Assembly: GCA_021432635.1 (NCBI GenBank)
Contig: MU270064.1
Location: 70,537 to 134,536, forward strand
Direction: 5' to 3'
Length of the DNA: 64,000 bases
Origin: Thozetella sp. PMI_491
Taxonomy: Eukaryota > Ascomycota > Sordariomycetes > Chaetosphaeriales > Chaetosphaeriaceae
Positions 34,661 to 45,699 of this stretch are shown piece after piece; positions within the stretch are counted from its first letter, which is position 1; every line of letters starts with the position of its first letter. The translations under genes were made by a program, and so were the position numbers. The notes beneath the pieces are model-generated. The model was not told the origin of the DNA and made no database searches. It worked only from the letters and a program-made list of their open reading frames with translations.

Positions 34661-37284
34661 ATGATCGTGAAGTGGTCGAGCCTCGCGTACGTCCTCGCCA
34701 GCCTTCTGCCAGTATCTGCGGCAGGCCGGCATGGAGAATGGCCAACCTCCGAGCCCTGCACGGACACCGTCGCACCTCCACAGCAGACAGACGCCTGCCC
34801 TCCGCCAAACACTATAACCTTGATGGAGACAGAGACGTGTACAGTCACCGAAACCGACTTCTTGCCCCCTTCAACCGATACCCGCACAGAGACCGTGACA
34901 GCCACTTTTTCGGGGAGCGAAGTCACCATTACCGACACCATTACAGCTAGCGGGCGAGTAGAAACCGTCACATGTACAGAAACCGTGACCGCAACTCCCT
35001 CGCCAGGGCAAGTTGACCACACGGTAACTGTGACTGCTACCATCCCGGCATCAACATATACGGACACCGTCACTGCCACAATTCCGGGGAACGGAGCAAC
35101 TTACACAGACACCGTAACGGACACCGTGACGGCTACGGCCACGGCTGATCTTCCGGGCTCCACAGTTACTTCTACAGAGACAGTAACCGCCACTGCCGGG
35201 TCTGTTACAGTCGACCACACCGAGACTGTGACCACGACCGCCGGAGTGGTGACGATCGATCATACGGAGACGGTGACCACCACTACCGGATCTGTGACCA
35301 TTGACCACACACAGACCGTGACTGCCACTGCAGGGGCCGTGACAGTCGACCACACCGAGACAATGACCACCACTGCCGGATCCGTGACCGTTGATCACAC
35401 AGAGACAATAACCGCCACTGCCGGGGCTGTGACAATCGACCACACCGAGACAGTGACCACCACAGCCGGATCCGTGACCATTGATCACACAGAGACAATA
35501 ACCGCCACTGCCGGGGCTGTGACAATCGACCACACCGAGACGGTGACCACCACTGCTGGGTCCGTGACCATTGATCATACACAGACCGTGACTGCCACTG
35601 CTGAAGCTGTGACAATCGATCACACCGAGACGGTGACTGACAAGGCATCACCTTTCACGGTTACGGAAATTGTGACGACTACAGCGGCCGAAGCAACATT
35701 TTTATATACGCAAACAGTTACCGAAGTTGCCTCGGTATCAGCTCTTGGATGCTCGACCGACCCTAATCCACTCGTATCCACCGTATTTATCTCTGCTACC
35801 GCTACGGTGCAAGTGACTATGGCCAGCGCAACCATCTTCGAGACCGTGACAGAAACCGAGACCAGGATTGAATCAGCCACCGAGACTGTAACGCAAACCG
35901 AGACCAAGATTGAATCAACCACGGTCACTGTCACAGAACTATCCCCGTCGTCTTCGCTTCAGCCGTCCAAGCTTCCTTCCCTTGCCGAGGCCCTTATCGC
36001 CGCTGGATGTTCCAACTTTTTACACTACATTCAGTCCAACGCTACGGTATGGGAGATATTCAACTCGCCGCAAACACAAACGGTCTTCGCTCCGTCCGAT
36101 CGCTTTTTCTCCTTCAATGGGTCTTTAATCGCCTCAAGATTCCGTGCCAGAGGAGATGGAGATGAATCCACGACTGAAGCAGGACAGGCAACCTACCAGA
36201 GCGGCACGGATAGGGCGAACATGGCACGGATACGTAACCCCCCCGGCCAGGTTCAAAATACAAACAACCGTAATGCGAACCTCAAGGGCAACTCACAAAA
36301 GGTCGTCTCGGACAGTCGTGATCCCAGCGTGGCCGCTCATCCCTCGAAGCGTGATATCGTAGCGCGCTCCGACTTGCTCCTAAGGCAGGCCGAAAATACG
36401 TCCATCAGCCTTGATTCGTTAGTCAGGATCGATTCCGGTCTAGGAGCCGTGAACAACATTATCAATGGTGACATAGCCTATACTGGAGGATTAATCCAGG
36501 TTACCGACGGGTAAGTTTTTCTCTATTTTCTTCCGGATCCCTAATTCCGCCACGTCATCTACGAAACCTTTCCGCATGCTGAAACCAGTTCTCCCTTGAC
36601 AGCTTGTTTACCCTACCCAAAAACACAACTCGCACTTCCATCGCAACCGGCGAGACGACCTTTGCCGACTTGGCTGATCGAGCTGGTCTGCTCGACCTAG
36701 TCGACAAAACCCCTTCCATCACCGTGTTCATTCCATCCAATGATGCCTTCGATATAGCAAACCTTTCACCATCAACCAACATAACTGAGTTAGCTAAAGC
36801 GCTAGGTGGGCACATCGTCAAGAGCACATCAGATCACGACATTGGCTATCTCCCAAATCTGAAGAATGGAGACACATTAACTACAACAACGGGTTCGACA
36901 CTGCAAATCACAGTTAGTGGAGATGACTACTTTATCAACGATGCCATGATCACAAGAGCGAACTTGGTCTTGGAAAATGGTGTTGCGCATGTTATTGACA
37001 AGGTAAGAAGCCCCATTCCCTATGTCGGGTCATCCGACTTGAGCAGCTCGAAGTACGGCTGCATTCCTGAAATCTCTGCTCACGCGTCCAAACTCTAGGT
37101 CTTGACAGGAGCAAAGGCTCTGCCAGATCTATGCTCTGCCGCCAATGCTACTACCAGCTCACCTGCTGCGAGTGAAACTCCCAACTCGGGCACAGCCCGG
37201 TCCCCATCCAAAATGTCTACCCTCTTCTTTCACTTCATCTCGATAACCGCCATAATAATGTTTTTAAATGAAAATCTGGTCTGA
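34661..37284 (+). CDS. Fasciclin-domain surface protein with Thr-rich tandem repeats, GPI-type
   Basis: Three exons (34661-36510, 36603-37002, 37099-37284) give 811 residues and the frame closes. A signal peptide (MIVKWSSLAYVLASLLPVSAAG) precedes a very Thr/Val-rich stalk (ETVTxT motifs) of about 420 residues. Residues 179-328 are ten 15-residue repeats. Two FAS1-like domains follow: LPSLAEALIAAGCSNFLHYI...QTVFAPSDRFFSF, and TTFADLADRAGLLDLVDKTPSITVFIPSNDAF ending at GVAHVIDKVL. Between them is a polar insert with an RARGDGDES stretch. The C-terminus is Ser/Thr-rich with a hydrophobic end (FFHFISITAIIMFL), fitting a GPI signal. FAS1 proteins mediate adhesion; the Thr-rich stalk would be heavily O-mannosylated and hold the FAS1 domains away from the wall. 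Exact ligand unknown. Confidence 0.88.
35195..35644 (+). repeat. Coding minisatellite, 45 bp x 10
   Basis: Ten consecutive 45-bp units, each encoding A-G-[SAV]-V-T-[IV]-D-H-T-[EQ]-T-[VIM]-T-x-x. Units 4-9 form three copies of a 90-bp higher-order pair (AGAV unit then AGSV unit), indicating recent expansion by unequal exchange or slippage. All units preserve frame; the last one (AEAV...TDK) is diverged. Confidence 0.93.
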
Positions 37285-38154
37285 GGTCAAGGATGCGTCG
37301 CTCTAGGAATTTCCGTGCGTCTAACTATCTCGACGGAAAACTAGAACATCATATACCCTTTCGAAGAGACAACCAGTCTTGGAATTTTCGACACTTAGTC
37401 GCCACATAAGAGGGCACCGGGCTATCATATCATATGAGCTGCGGTATATTTGCGGCGTCGGTTCTAGGGAACAATACTGGCACATTGTATATTCTACGTG
37501 ACGACCCAGGCGAGGGTGTGCTGTATGGTCAGCACTGATTTCTCGACCTGCATGGATAATGACGAAGCTTACAGATAGCGTGGGGGCCACTGCGTTGAGG
37601 CGTTTTACATAAAGACCGGGATAAAAAATGTATATAGATAGAATAATGGCACTCAGCACTAACTTACCCGCCAAGACCTTGCTACCAGCATAAGTACTGT
37701 TCTACTGTCCCTTGATCAGATCTTTAGTTCGGCGCATATCCATTTCAAGTCATATCTTCACTATTATAGAGTCTATGCAACAGCATCCAGCCCCCTACTT
37801 ATCCTCGTCGCACTAAATCATGCATACTTACAATACAATACTTGAGCATCATCTATAACTCATAAATAGGCCGTAATGCCATCGCCTAGTTGGACTAGTT
37901 AGCAACTAGAGGGTGAAGAACAGACTTAAGCCTAAATTTAGAGACTCTCGATACGCTAGAACAGGTCAATCATGATTATCCCAACAGCCTCTGCCGTCCT
38001 TAAGTAGTTAGACGGTACATCTTACCACCGTCGTCGACTTCCATTATCGCGCCTACCGAATGTAATAATTGTCACTCTCATATGTATCTTGGCTTCTGTT
38101 GAAAGCTGTTTTAGCCTGTAGATATAGGATATCTTATTATCGCCATGTAGCCCT
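37285..38154. other. Convergent intergenic region
   Basis: 870 bp between two 3' ends, AT-rich at 37850-38150. No feature recognised. Confidence 0.4.
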
Positions 38155-39175
38155 TTAGCTCATCTCGTAAACTCGAGCAGTTTGCTCCGGTGCCTCCAAT
38201 ACAGGACACGGTTCTTGGAGCTCTGCGTAGTATACATCATCGGCACCGGGGCGCGACTTTGAAGATGTCCGAAGAATTTGTCGTGGACATAATCCTTTCT
38301 TTCTCCTCCGTACAGCAAACACTGAAACTACAGTAATAATAACCAGCGCTCCGACACCAGCACCCACGCCAATTCCGGCTTTGGCACCATCTGAAAGGCG
38401 TCCTGTGCTGAGTGGGGTAAGTGAGCTGCTAGTGACTGTTGATGTAAGGCTCGCAGTCTCTGCCGTGGTCTCTGAGACAGCCGCCGTTCTAGAGACCAAA
38501 TCTAAGCTCCGGTGGTTCATTTGGACCATAGGCGCAAGGATTGAGAACGTGTCGAGGGAACTAGTGCCGAAAGCTCCGGGAATTGTAACGTAGGTAAGGC
38601 TAGCCGTTGTCGAATTGGTGCAATAGGCGATAGGGAAGGTCGAAGAGGTGATAGTGACGACACAGGTCTGAACACTGCCATGGGAACAGGTAAACCCCCT
38701 GTTTTAGTTCCACAAATGGTTAGCTCTGATTGAATGATCTAAAGCCCATTGGTGATACTCGAGTTTTCTGGAATTAGATAGCAAACAGGAGGAAGTGACT
38801 CCGCGTATGCGTTGGATAGCTTTACATTGGGCAGCAGCCTACTGCAGTCTCGCCTTCCAACATGCTAAACTGCACTGGCCAAGCCGACATGCCGTTTGCA
38901 GTGGCGGTGCAGGCCTGGTACCAGCCGCTGGGACATACAGTGCCGGGAGAGTAAAAGCCCCAGCCGTAGAGTGTTAAAGGGGTGTTTATACTAGCGCTGG
39001 TACCCCGTGGCGGCCAGCAGTTGGCATTATCGTGGAGATGAGGAGAGCATTCTTGTGCGATGAAGCCCTTGTTGTATGTTGCCAAGTCAGGAATGGGTGT
39101 CGCGCAGGAGGCGGGAGGCGTAAAGATTTCCGTAAGTGGGCCCAGTATAGTACGAGGCTGGTTCGTCAATGCCAT
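38155..39175 (-). CDS. Single-pass surface protein, Cys-rich ectodomain
   Basis: Two exons (39175-38826, 38698-38155) give 297 residues and the frame closes; the intron is 127 nt. The ATG at 39175 (MALTNQPRT) was chosen because no in-frame leader is found upstream. The ectodomain has the pattern LTEIFTPPASC...NANCWPPR...YSPGTVCPSGWYQACTA...GETAVGCCPMGFTCS, which I recognise from a large group of ascomycete plasma-membrane proteins of unknown function. A Ser/Thr stalk follows, then a helix (AGIGVGAGVGALVIITVVSVFAV), RRRKK and a cytoplasmic tail with several Tyr. Such proteins are thought of as possible wall sensors, but that is inference. Confidence 0.78.
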
Positions 39176-39529
39176 CTCTCCCAAGAATTGCTATTGGGTG
39201 AAGACGGTGCGATATCTAGTGAGTATTAAGATGCATGCAAAGGACAGAGCGGGGGAAGGAGGAGTGGCATCGGAAAGAAGGAATTGGCCAAGTGTCACAG
39301 ACCAGGCACTTCATGTTGGTTGTCAAGCAGCTCAATCTGGCTCTGTGGTCAACCAACACAAGGACTTTGTCCAATCATTCCGCCTTGGCCCCCACACCTA
39401 ACAGCTGAAAGGAAAACGCTATTTAACATAGAAAATGACCACCTTTATTTGTTCTGCGCCTTAGCCCTATCTCTTGCCCAGATAGCCACGTATGTGTGCA
39501 TGGTCCTTTGGCCCTTCACGTTTCGCGGT
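39176..39529. other. Short intergenic region
   Basis: 354 bp upstream of the surface protein and downstream of the GMC oxidoreductase, both on the minus strand. No feature recognised. Confidence 0.4.
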
Positions 39530-41272
39530 CTAATACTCAGTAGATCCCAAAATGATATCAGCAGCCTTCTCAGCAATTGCGTATACAACCGCCTGGTAAT
39601 GTGCAGCAATGGGAACTGGGATGACACTGGCGTCGACGATACGCAATCTGTCAACTCCAAGCACACGCAGCTTGGTATCAACCACCTTCCCCATCGAAGC
39701 TGAGCCTCCGGCATGGTAGAATGTATTACCCGCCCTCCGAACCCTAGCATCAATATCTGCATCCGTTGAGTTCGCACTGAGCATCGGGTACCCGGCCGGA
39801 GGCAGCTCGTCATCAACAATGCTAGTGCCCGAGTTAGTTTCCTGGAGCAATCGCAGTGCTTGGCGAATGCCGTATCGAAGACTCTGGCGATCAGCTTCTG
39901 TTGCATAATAGTTGGGGTCTATTTGCGGATCAACAAAGGGATCAGAGGAGGATATCGTGATTGTTCCTCGCGAAGTCGGCGCCATTCCAAGCACTGCTGT
40001 TGTGATGTAGCCTCCGTCGAGCGGGATCTGAACACCCGCAATGGGGGCGCCGGCAGGGGCATAAGCGACTAATGTTTCCAAGTGGCACCGCTCCGGTCGA
40101 ACAAGACTATGGTTGCAGGCCGACTCACCGTCCGCCTCCAGTGCCTTGCCCAAGATTTCTCTCGGTACTTGCTGGAAAGATATCCAATCAGCAGGAAGCC
40201 CAATGCTGTATGCTGGATCCTCCCAGGCCGCTGTTCCCAGAGCGAGGCCCCGTTCCGGGTGCTTCAGCTTCCACCAAATGCACAAAGCCAGGTGATCGTG
40301 GAAATTCCGCCCGACCTCCGGGGAGTCGACCATGAGAGGGATCTCATTGCGCGTAAGGTCTGCGGCATTCCCTATGCCAGACAGCATCAGAACTTGAGGC
40401 GTCCGGTACGCCCCACACGACAAAATGATCTCTCGAGATGCAGAGATTATGCGACCATCGACTAGTTCTACTGCAGAAGCAGTTTTCGCCCCAGGTGAGC
40501 CCTTGATAATGACGCGACGGACCAGTGTGGAAGAAAAGACCACCACACCAGACAGATCAAACGTCTGGCTTGCACATTGTCTCTTGCCATCCCTCCACGA
40601 TTCCACCAATTCCGCCATTCCAAGTGGTGAACCACCGTTACTATCCCAGTTTCGCGGTACCCCAAGCTCCGACCACGCCTGTGCAAGCGGCTCTCGTAAG
40701 GGATATCTTCTTTTGGGGTTGCTCTCAGAGACCGATACGACGTGAAGAGGGCCGCTGGACCCGTGCTGGTCTTGGTCTATGTGCGGGCTCTTCACGTAAT
40801 TCTCGGTTCTTTTGAAGTATGGTAGTAGTCCTTGGTAGCCCCATCCAGCATCGTTGACCTCCTCAGCCCATAGATCGTAGTCGACGGCCGGACCTCGTGT
40901 CCAGGTGCCATAATTGATAGCGGAGCCTCCGGAGAGGACTTTTGCTGCTGCTGCATAGCACGAGCGCCCGTCTAAGTGTGTCTGAGGGACACTTGTGTAT
41001 GCATAATCGAGGTCTGAATGATGGGCGGCAAAACAGGCTAGGGGTGCAGTGGTCAGGGGATGGCCCGCCGGGTCCTGGCCCGCTTCGATCAGGACAACGG
41101 ACAAGGAAGAATTTCCTTGCTTGAGACGGGAGGCAAGTACGCAACCAGCAAGACCACCACCGACAATTATGTAGTCAGCATTTGTGAGACTAGTAGTGCT
41201 TGTCATTTTGAGAAGTCGGCTTCGAGCGAAGGAGAAAGGATGATAGGCAGTTGGTGAAAGTGGAATTGGCAT
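39530..41272 (-). CDS. GMC-family FAD oxidoreductase
   Basis: A single intronless 580-residue frame. ATG at 41272; a second in-frame Met (MTSTTSLTNADYIIVGGG) may be the real start. The Rossmann motif is DYIIVGGGLAGCVLASRL with the ADP-ribose acidic end LIEAGQD. GMC signatures are VLSGGSAINYGTWTRG and EIILSCGAYRTPQVLMLSGIG. The C-terminal block has FYHAGGSASMGKVVD and LRIVDASVIPVPIAAHYQAVVYAIAEKAADIIL, with the two His expected at the active site (FYH and AHYQ). Family members oxidise alcohols, sugars or aryl alcohols. No signal peptide is apparent, so it is probably intracellular. It is divergent from a Zn2Cys6 regulator, suggesting joint control. Confidence 0.92.
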   Translation of the reverse strand: MPIPLSPTAYHPFSFARSRLLKMTSTTSLTNADYIIVGGGLAGCVLASRLKQGNSSLSVVLIEAGQDPAGHPLTTAPLACFAAHHSDLDYAYTSVPQTHLDGRSCYAAAAKVLSGGSAINYGTWTRGPAVDYDLWAEEVNDAGWGYQGLLPYFKRTENYVKSPHIDQDQHGSSGPLHVVSVSESNPKRRYPLREPLAQAWSELGVPRNWDSNGGSPLGMAELVESWRDGKRQCASQTFDLSGVVVFSSTLVRRVIIKGSPGAKTASAVELVDGRIISASREIILSCGAYRTPQVLMLSGIGNAADLTRNEIPLMVDSPEVGRNFHDHLALCIWWKLKHPERGLALGTAAWEDPAYSIGLPADWISFQQVPREILGKALEADGESACNHSLVRPERCHLETLVAYAPAGAPIAGVQIPLDGGYITTAVLGMAPTSRGTITISSSDPFVDPQIDPNYYATEADRQSLRYGIRQALRLLQETNSGTSIVDDELPPAGYPMLSANSTDADIDARVRRAGNTFYHAGGSASMGKVVDTKLRVLGVDRLRIVDASVIPVPIAAHYQAVVYAIAEKAADIILGSTEY

Positions 41273-41892
41273 AGGGCCAACGCAGCTATATATATATTCG
41301 AATATGAACGGCAGAGCTGCCGCGACAACGAAGAAGGAAATGCAAAATCTGCCTCATGGGAGCTTTGCGGGTGAAATTTTTCACAATCTCAGCGCGCACT
41401 CGCCCCCATGCGCGTTATAATCATAGATGCCATTGTTAGCTCGTACGTCGGATACCTCGTTTCCGCATCCGAGGTCAGGCAGAGGTTTAGCCTCAACCTC
41501 TCAGCAATGGGCCTCCAGGCTGTCTGCGCTTTTGGCGGGGCTCACAGTACCAGTTAAACTTTTGCGCCCTGTCTTGGAAACATAGCATTGGATTGGCTAT
41601 TCGTCTCACGTTACTGGTCTCGTCGAACATGACGTGAGCTAGGGCAAGCTGAGCTCATCGCTCCGAGCCAATAAAATAGCCAGCCAAGCCGTGCTTACCT
41701 ACCTTACATATAAATACCCTACCCACTGACCCACGCTCGCACCTCGTTCTCGTTTCTCGTTCCCCGCTCGTCGTTCGCCGTTCCCCATTCCCCATTCCCC
41801 ACTTCACTATCTTCCTATCGCCGCCATATCCTCAGCTTTGTCCTTAATCTCTCCACTATCATCACATCTGTACTCCCAGCCCGACATTTGTC
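41273..41892. promoter_or_regulatory. Shared divergent promoter, GMC oxidoreductase and Zn2Cys6 regulator
   Basis: 620 bp between the two starts. It contains a TATATATATATT run at 41287-41298, a CATATAAATA box (41707-41716) about 180 bp before the regulator, TTACCTACC at 41696, and a pyrimidine-rich tract (41740-41830) with repeated CGTTC and CCCCATTCC units typical of fungal core promoters. Confidence 0.5.
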
Positions 41893-43115
41893 ATGGCTTT
41901 TACAAAAATGCCGCACCGAAAGGTCAGGACAGGATGTGGCCAGTGTAAAAAGCGGCACGTTAAAGTAACTAGATCTAAACTACCCTCGGAGAACCCGATG
42001 TTTGCCAAGCTCATTGGCCTTGTTTGGTGTTTAACGAAGCAATGCTATAGTGCGATGAAACGAAGCCGGCCTGCCGCAGCTGCGTCAGGCACTCCTTAGA
42101 CTGCAGCTACATACCCGTAGATGCATCCACCAATTCGAAGGCTAGCCCTTCTCACAACTCTCCATTCTCTTTTATCGACTTTAAGCTTGTACACAATTGG
42201 AACGTTTCAACGGCTGAGTCGCTGGCATCCAACCAGAGTCTACAGCGGGCTATGCGAGAGGTAATCCCTCTCCTTGCCATTCACCACGAGTATCTCATGT
42301 GAGTTAGAGCTCCTGGCCCGCTCTTGATTTGATCTAATTAGCACCCTATCCCCTCCAGGCATGCAATGCTGGCTCTGTCTGCCCTACACATAGCTCACAC
42401 GCTATCAACTGAGGCTGCAGAGTACGAAGCCCTGGCCATACATCACCAAAACCTTGCTCTGCCTCTCTTTCGGGAAGCCCTAGCGTCCGTTACCGAGAGC
42501 AATTGCCACGCGCTATACGCGTGCGGCCATCTCGTCACTAAATTTGCTTTCGCAAGCCCCCAGTCGCGAGAAAGCCTCATCTTCTCCCCAAGCGCTGGAA
42601 CAGTTTCTGAATTCATCTTTCTTCTCCGAGGCTCCTTCTCCATACACGACTACGCCCTCGAATGGCTTTCCAATGGCCCCTTAGGTTTCTGCCTCGAAAA
42701 GCCCCTTGACGAGAACCCCGATTTCAGTCTCAATCCAGACGATTCAAATCTTGCACGACTTCTATCTTTCTTGCTCCTAGATGATGGGGAAGACATTAAT
42801 ATTTGCTGCGGAGCTCTCAACAGCCTTCGACGTCTGTTAGCCATGGCCGCCACCCCTGGCCAGACTATATCTATCAAGACACTTGCATACTCATGGCCAG
42901 TGCAGGTCTCTCAGAGATATATTGTCCTGGTCTCTGAAAAAAAGCCCTTGGCTCTTGTGGTCTTGGCGCATTACTGCGTCTTGCTGAAAATGATCGATTA
43001 TTTCTGGTTTATGAATGGCTGTGCCATGAGAATCTTGGAGCAGTGTCGAAATAACTTGGAGCCTAAGTGGCACCGCTATATAGAATGGCCAATATCTGTC
43101 CTAGGCTTGAATTAA
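41893..43115 (+). CDS. Zn(2)Cys(6) transcription factor, UPC2-like layout
   Basis: Three exons (41893-41964, 42051-42298, 42359-43115) give 358 residues and the frame closes. The zinc cluster has perfect spacing C15-x2-C18-x6-C25-x6-C32-x2-C35-x6-C42 in RTGCGQCKKRHVK/CDETKPACRSC; intron 1 splits it just before C25. FSFIDFKLVHNWN and HEYLMHAMLALSALHIA follow, and the end has FWFMNGCAMRILEQC...WHRYIEWPISVLG. This short form with a hydrophobic C-terminal region is typical of sterol-uptake-control (UPC2-like) regulators in filamentous fungi, many of which sit beside metabolic genes. It most likely regulates its divergent GMC oxidoreductase neighbour (inference). Confidence 0.85.
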
Positions 43116-43949
43116 AATAAGACGTAAGGCTATGGAAGGTTGGCAAGGGCTTTCCCATATATTCTCTTTACAGTATGTGCTGTATACTGTGCCTAGATAC
43201 CCTGAGGGAATACCGCAGAACCTGGTAATAGTTTGGAGCCATGGTACATCATCGAGGCCATTATTAATTCTAGGGTAGCTGTGAAGATTCGCATGTACTT
43301 AGGTATCCTCCTTCCCAGACAGCGGCAGTTTGTATGTGAAGCTTTCCGATGTTCCCATGCGATCGACGCTTGGGGAGGAAGACGGTTAGAGGCAACTTTG
43401 TTGCCACAAGTTGAAGTGAAAGAGTACCTGGGTATGGGTACCTCGGATGTCCTCCACAAGGTGTGTTCTATTACTCGTGCAATGGAGGGTTATTAATTTA
43501 TAGATTACTAGCCTAGATGGCGCAAGGCTCCCCATGGAGAAGATTGATCCTCATGCAGTATCGTGCCGGTCGAGAAGTGCGTAAATTAGCGGCCCTACTT
43601 AACCACTATCAATAGTGCCAAGTACCTTAGCTAGGGGATATCTAGGCCGCTTAGCTAGCTTATTGCTATGTGACTGGAGGAGATCATATACACTCCGCAA
43701 ACCGAATTCTCCCTAAATCAACCCCCCCTTGCACGTGTTGTTCCTCCTAACAGATGCCAAGGTCGACCTAGAACGAGGAAGCAGAAGCGCAGAAACTTTG
43801 AAGTTTATTAATGATAGTTAATTGGTCTGTTTTCTTGCTCCTACATGTACCACCAAAGCAAAACTTTTGAATATCACCTCAGTTTAGGACGTAGAATCTT
43901 AAAAGTAAGTATTTAGATCTGATAACTAACTTGACCGTTGATGAGACAG
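43116..43949. other. Convergent intergenic region
   Basis: 834 bp between two 3' ends. A short frame at 43233-43496 has no recognisable domain and is not called. Confidence 0.4.
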
Positions 43950-45059
43950 CTATCGCTGGAAGGTGTGAGATTGTGTCTTCGCAAATCTCCTGCTATCCTT
44001 GTGAGAGAAGTAGCCCCTTGTGTCCACCGCGACCATCTTGGCTCCCTCAGTCACAGTACCGTTGACCGGTGCTCCATTCGCACCAGCAGTCACTACATAG
44101 AGGATCTCGTGATCTCTATCTTTCCTCCCAAAGGCACATGCGGTGCCCCCGGCCACTGTCAGTGCGCTGGGCGCGCCGTCCACCAGCGTCGCCTTACCAG
44201 TCACACTGTCCATCGCCAATAGCAGATTGTCTATGTTGGTCGGAGTCCATATAGTTTCCCTATCTCCTGGACCGAAGAATAAGTCGTCTAGCATTTGGGT
44301 GTTGTTATAGGAGGAAACTAGAGAGGCTACCGCCCCAGGCTCGCGTTCGCCCTCGCATGAGATCCGCACACGGTATATGGATTTCAAGAAGCTGGATGTC
44401 CAGTAGAGATAGCCCTGGTGCAAGCGGATGCCGTTGATTCCGATGGGAAGAGGCGCGGTGGATGGAATGGCCATGCTGTCGTCCCGGATGGCGACCGCGT
44501 AGTCACCGGTGTGTACGTTTACGCGCCACACCAGACCGAGCGTGGAGTCGGCAATCAGCACAATCGGGGAACCTGGTAGCTTGTCGATGCCGTTGAGCAG
44601 GCCTGCTTCGGGCATAGCAGTGATCCTGCGGACGCTTGCAGACAAAGGCCCGCGCCGCAAGTCTAGTGCCCAGACCCCGAAGGTACCGTTGACAGGGGCA
44701 CCCGGACCAGAGGTGGTGCCGCCGACGACCGCGAACACGTCGGGCTCCGTTTCCGTGATCCCTAGCACACCGCCGATCCCATCGAAAGTGTGCACGAGGG
44801 TGGCGCTGGCCGAGTTGGAGTCCGGATTTGCAATAAGATACACGGACGCATTGGGCGCCATGGTGGTCACCAATATGTCGCCGCTGGGCTGGACGTACAT
44901 ATTCTCGATCCAAGTGCCGAGGGGTAGCTGGTAGACGAGACGCGTTGGCAATGGGAGCGAGGGCGTTAAAGCTTGTGCGCCAGAAAAGAGGATATGCCAA
45001 GCGATGAGGCACAGGATGGGCACTAGGCCACGGCCGCCGGGGATGAGTTCAATCTTCAT
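43950..45059 (-). CDS. Secreted six-bladed beta-propeller (SMP-30/TolB-like) protein
   Basis: An intronless frame of 369 residues from the ATG at 45059; the frame is open further upstream but without another ATG. A signal peptide (LVPILCLIAWHILFSGAQA) precedes repeating blade-like strands: GTWIENMYVQPSGDILVTTM, PDVFAVVGGTT, GLLNGIDKLPGSPIVLIADSTLGLVWRVNV, INGIRLHQGYLYWTSSFLKSIYRVRI, DDLFFGPGDRETIWTPTNIDNLLLAMD and ILYVVTAGANGAPVNG. These fit an SMP-30/gluconolactonase-like or TolB-like propeller; similar proteins are common in ascomycetes and some lie in metabolite clusters. No catalytic role can be assigned from the sequence. An inverted repeat with CCG-N10-CGG lies about 230-260 bp upstream. 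Confidence 0.8.
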   Translation of the reverse strand: MKIELIPGGRGLVPILCLIAWHILFSGAQALTPSLPLPTRLVYQLPLGTWIENMYVQPSGDILVTTMAPNASVYLIANPDSNSASATLVHTFDGIGGVLGITETEPDVFAVVGGTTSGPGAPVNGTFGVWALDLRRGPLSASVRRITAMPEAGLLNGIDKLPGSPIVLIADSTLGLVWRVNVHTGDYAVAIRDDSMAIPSTAPLPIGINGIRLHQGYLYWTSSFLKSIYRVRISCEGEREPGAVASLVSSYNNTQMLDDLFFGPGDRETIWTPTNIDNLLLAMDSVTGKATLVDGAPSALTVAGGTACAFGRKDRDHEILYVVTAGANGAPVNGTVTEGAKMVAVDTRGYFSHKDSRRFAKTQSHTFQR

Positions 45060-45699
45060 AACTAAAGGCTTCCAGGAAGCCGCGATGCTGGTGTTGGAGC
45101 TGTTGCTTGGGATTTGAGGATGTTGATGGCTGTACAGACGACAAGGTAGAATGGTCTTTGAGATGGGCAGCACACGAATTTTATATAATACCCTCGTGAA
45201 GCCATGGCGTGGACTCCGGGGGTGTCTAGTTACTAATTGCCTGGGTTTGTAAGATAGTTTGGCCGTGTCCTGCCTGCTATACCGTACAGAGCTATTCCGT
45301 ACATTGGTACGGAATAGCTACCCCTGCTAGCCTCGCTGCCGGACGTTCCGTGATTGGCCAAGTCGATTAAGCTGGGTGGGGTTAACGGGCAGGCAGTCAT
45401 GCTGTAGCCCCAGTGGCTTACCGGGCTAGCAAGAGCCAGTCTAGACTCCACTCCGTGGAACGCCGAAGCTTAGAAAACTAAAAATCCCAGCGCAGCAGCT
45501 ATGGCCGTTTCCCTGGTGAAGTTACCCTGCAGATATAAAGAATTCCATATCCTTAAATCACAGGCAGTCTCTCACCAGCCTGAGAGATTGCGATGCTATG
45601 GAGCATGGTACACGTTCCAGATATTCCAAGAAATCCGACTTCATAAGGTACTTCCTCAATCACGGCGACTTCGGCTCAGATCAAATCTTGCTCATGGCA
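45060..45699. promoter_or_regulatory. Intergenic with promoter of the propeller gene
   Basis: 640 bp between the propeller gene start and the 3' end of the amidohydrolase gene. It contains a perfect inverted repeat at 45290-45319. A TTTTATATAATA run near 45178-45189 lies about 120 bp before the start and could be a TATA box. Confidence 0.5.
45290..45319. repeat. Perfect 13-bp inverted repeat, 4-bp centre
   Basis: AGCTATTCCGTAC, ATTG, then GTACGGAATAGCT. The arms are exact reverse complements. The core reads CCG-N10-CGG, the form of an inverted CGG pair that a Zn2Cys6 dimer could bind. Confidence 0.85.

Noticed and set aside
35195-35644. CRISPR-like regular array
   Set aside because: Units are contiguous 45-bp coding repeats without spacers in a eukaryotic gene.
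35051-35651. Long minus-strand open frames of 190 and 122 residues
   Set aside because: They are antisense shadows of the Thr-rich tandem repeats; composition (His/Gly/Ser or Trp/Ser/Arg repeats) reflects the repeat, not a protein.
39445-41144. Plus- and minus-strand frames of 70-150 residues overlapping the GMC gene
   Set aside because: They are other-frame shadows of a long, well-conserved intronless gene with strong codon bias.
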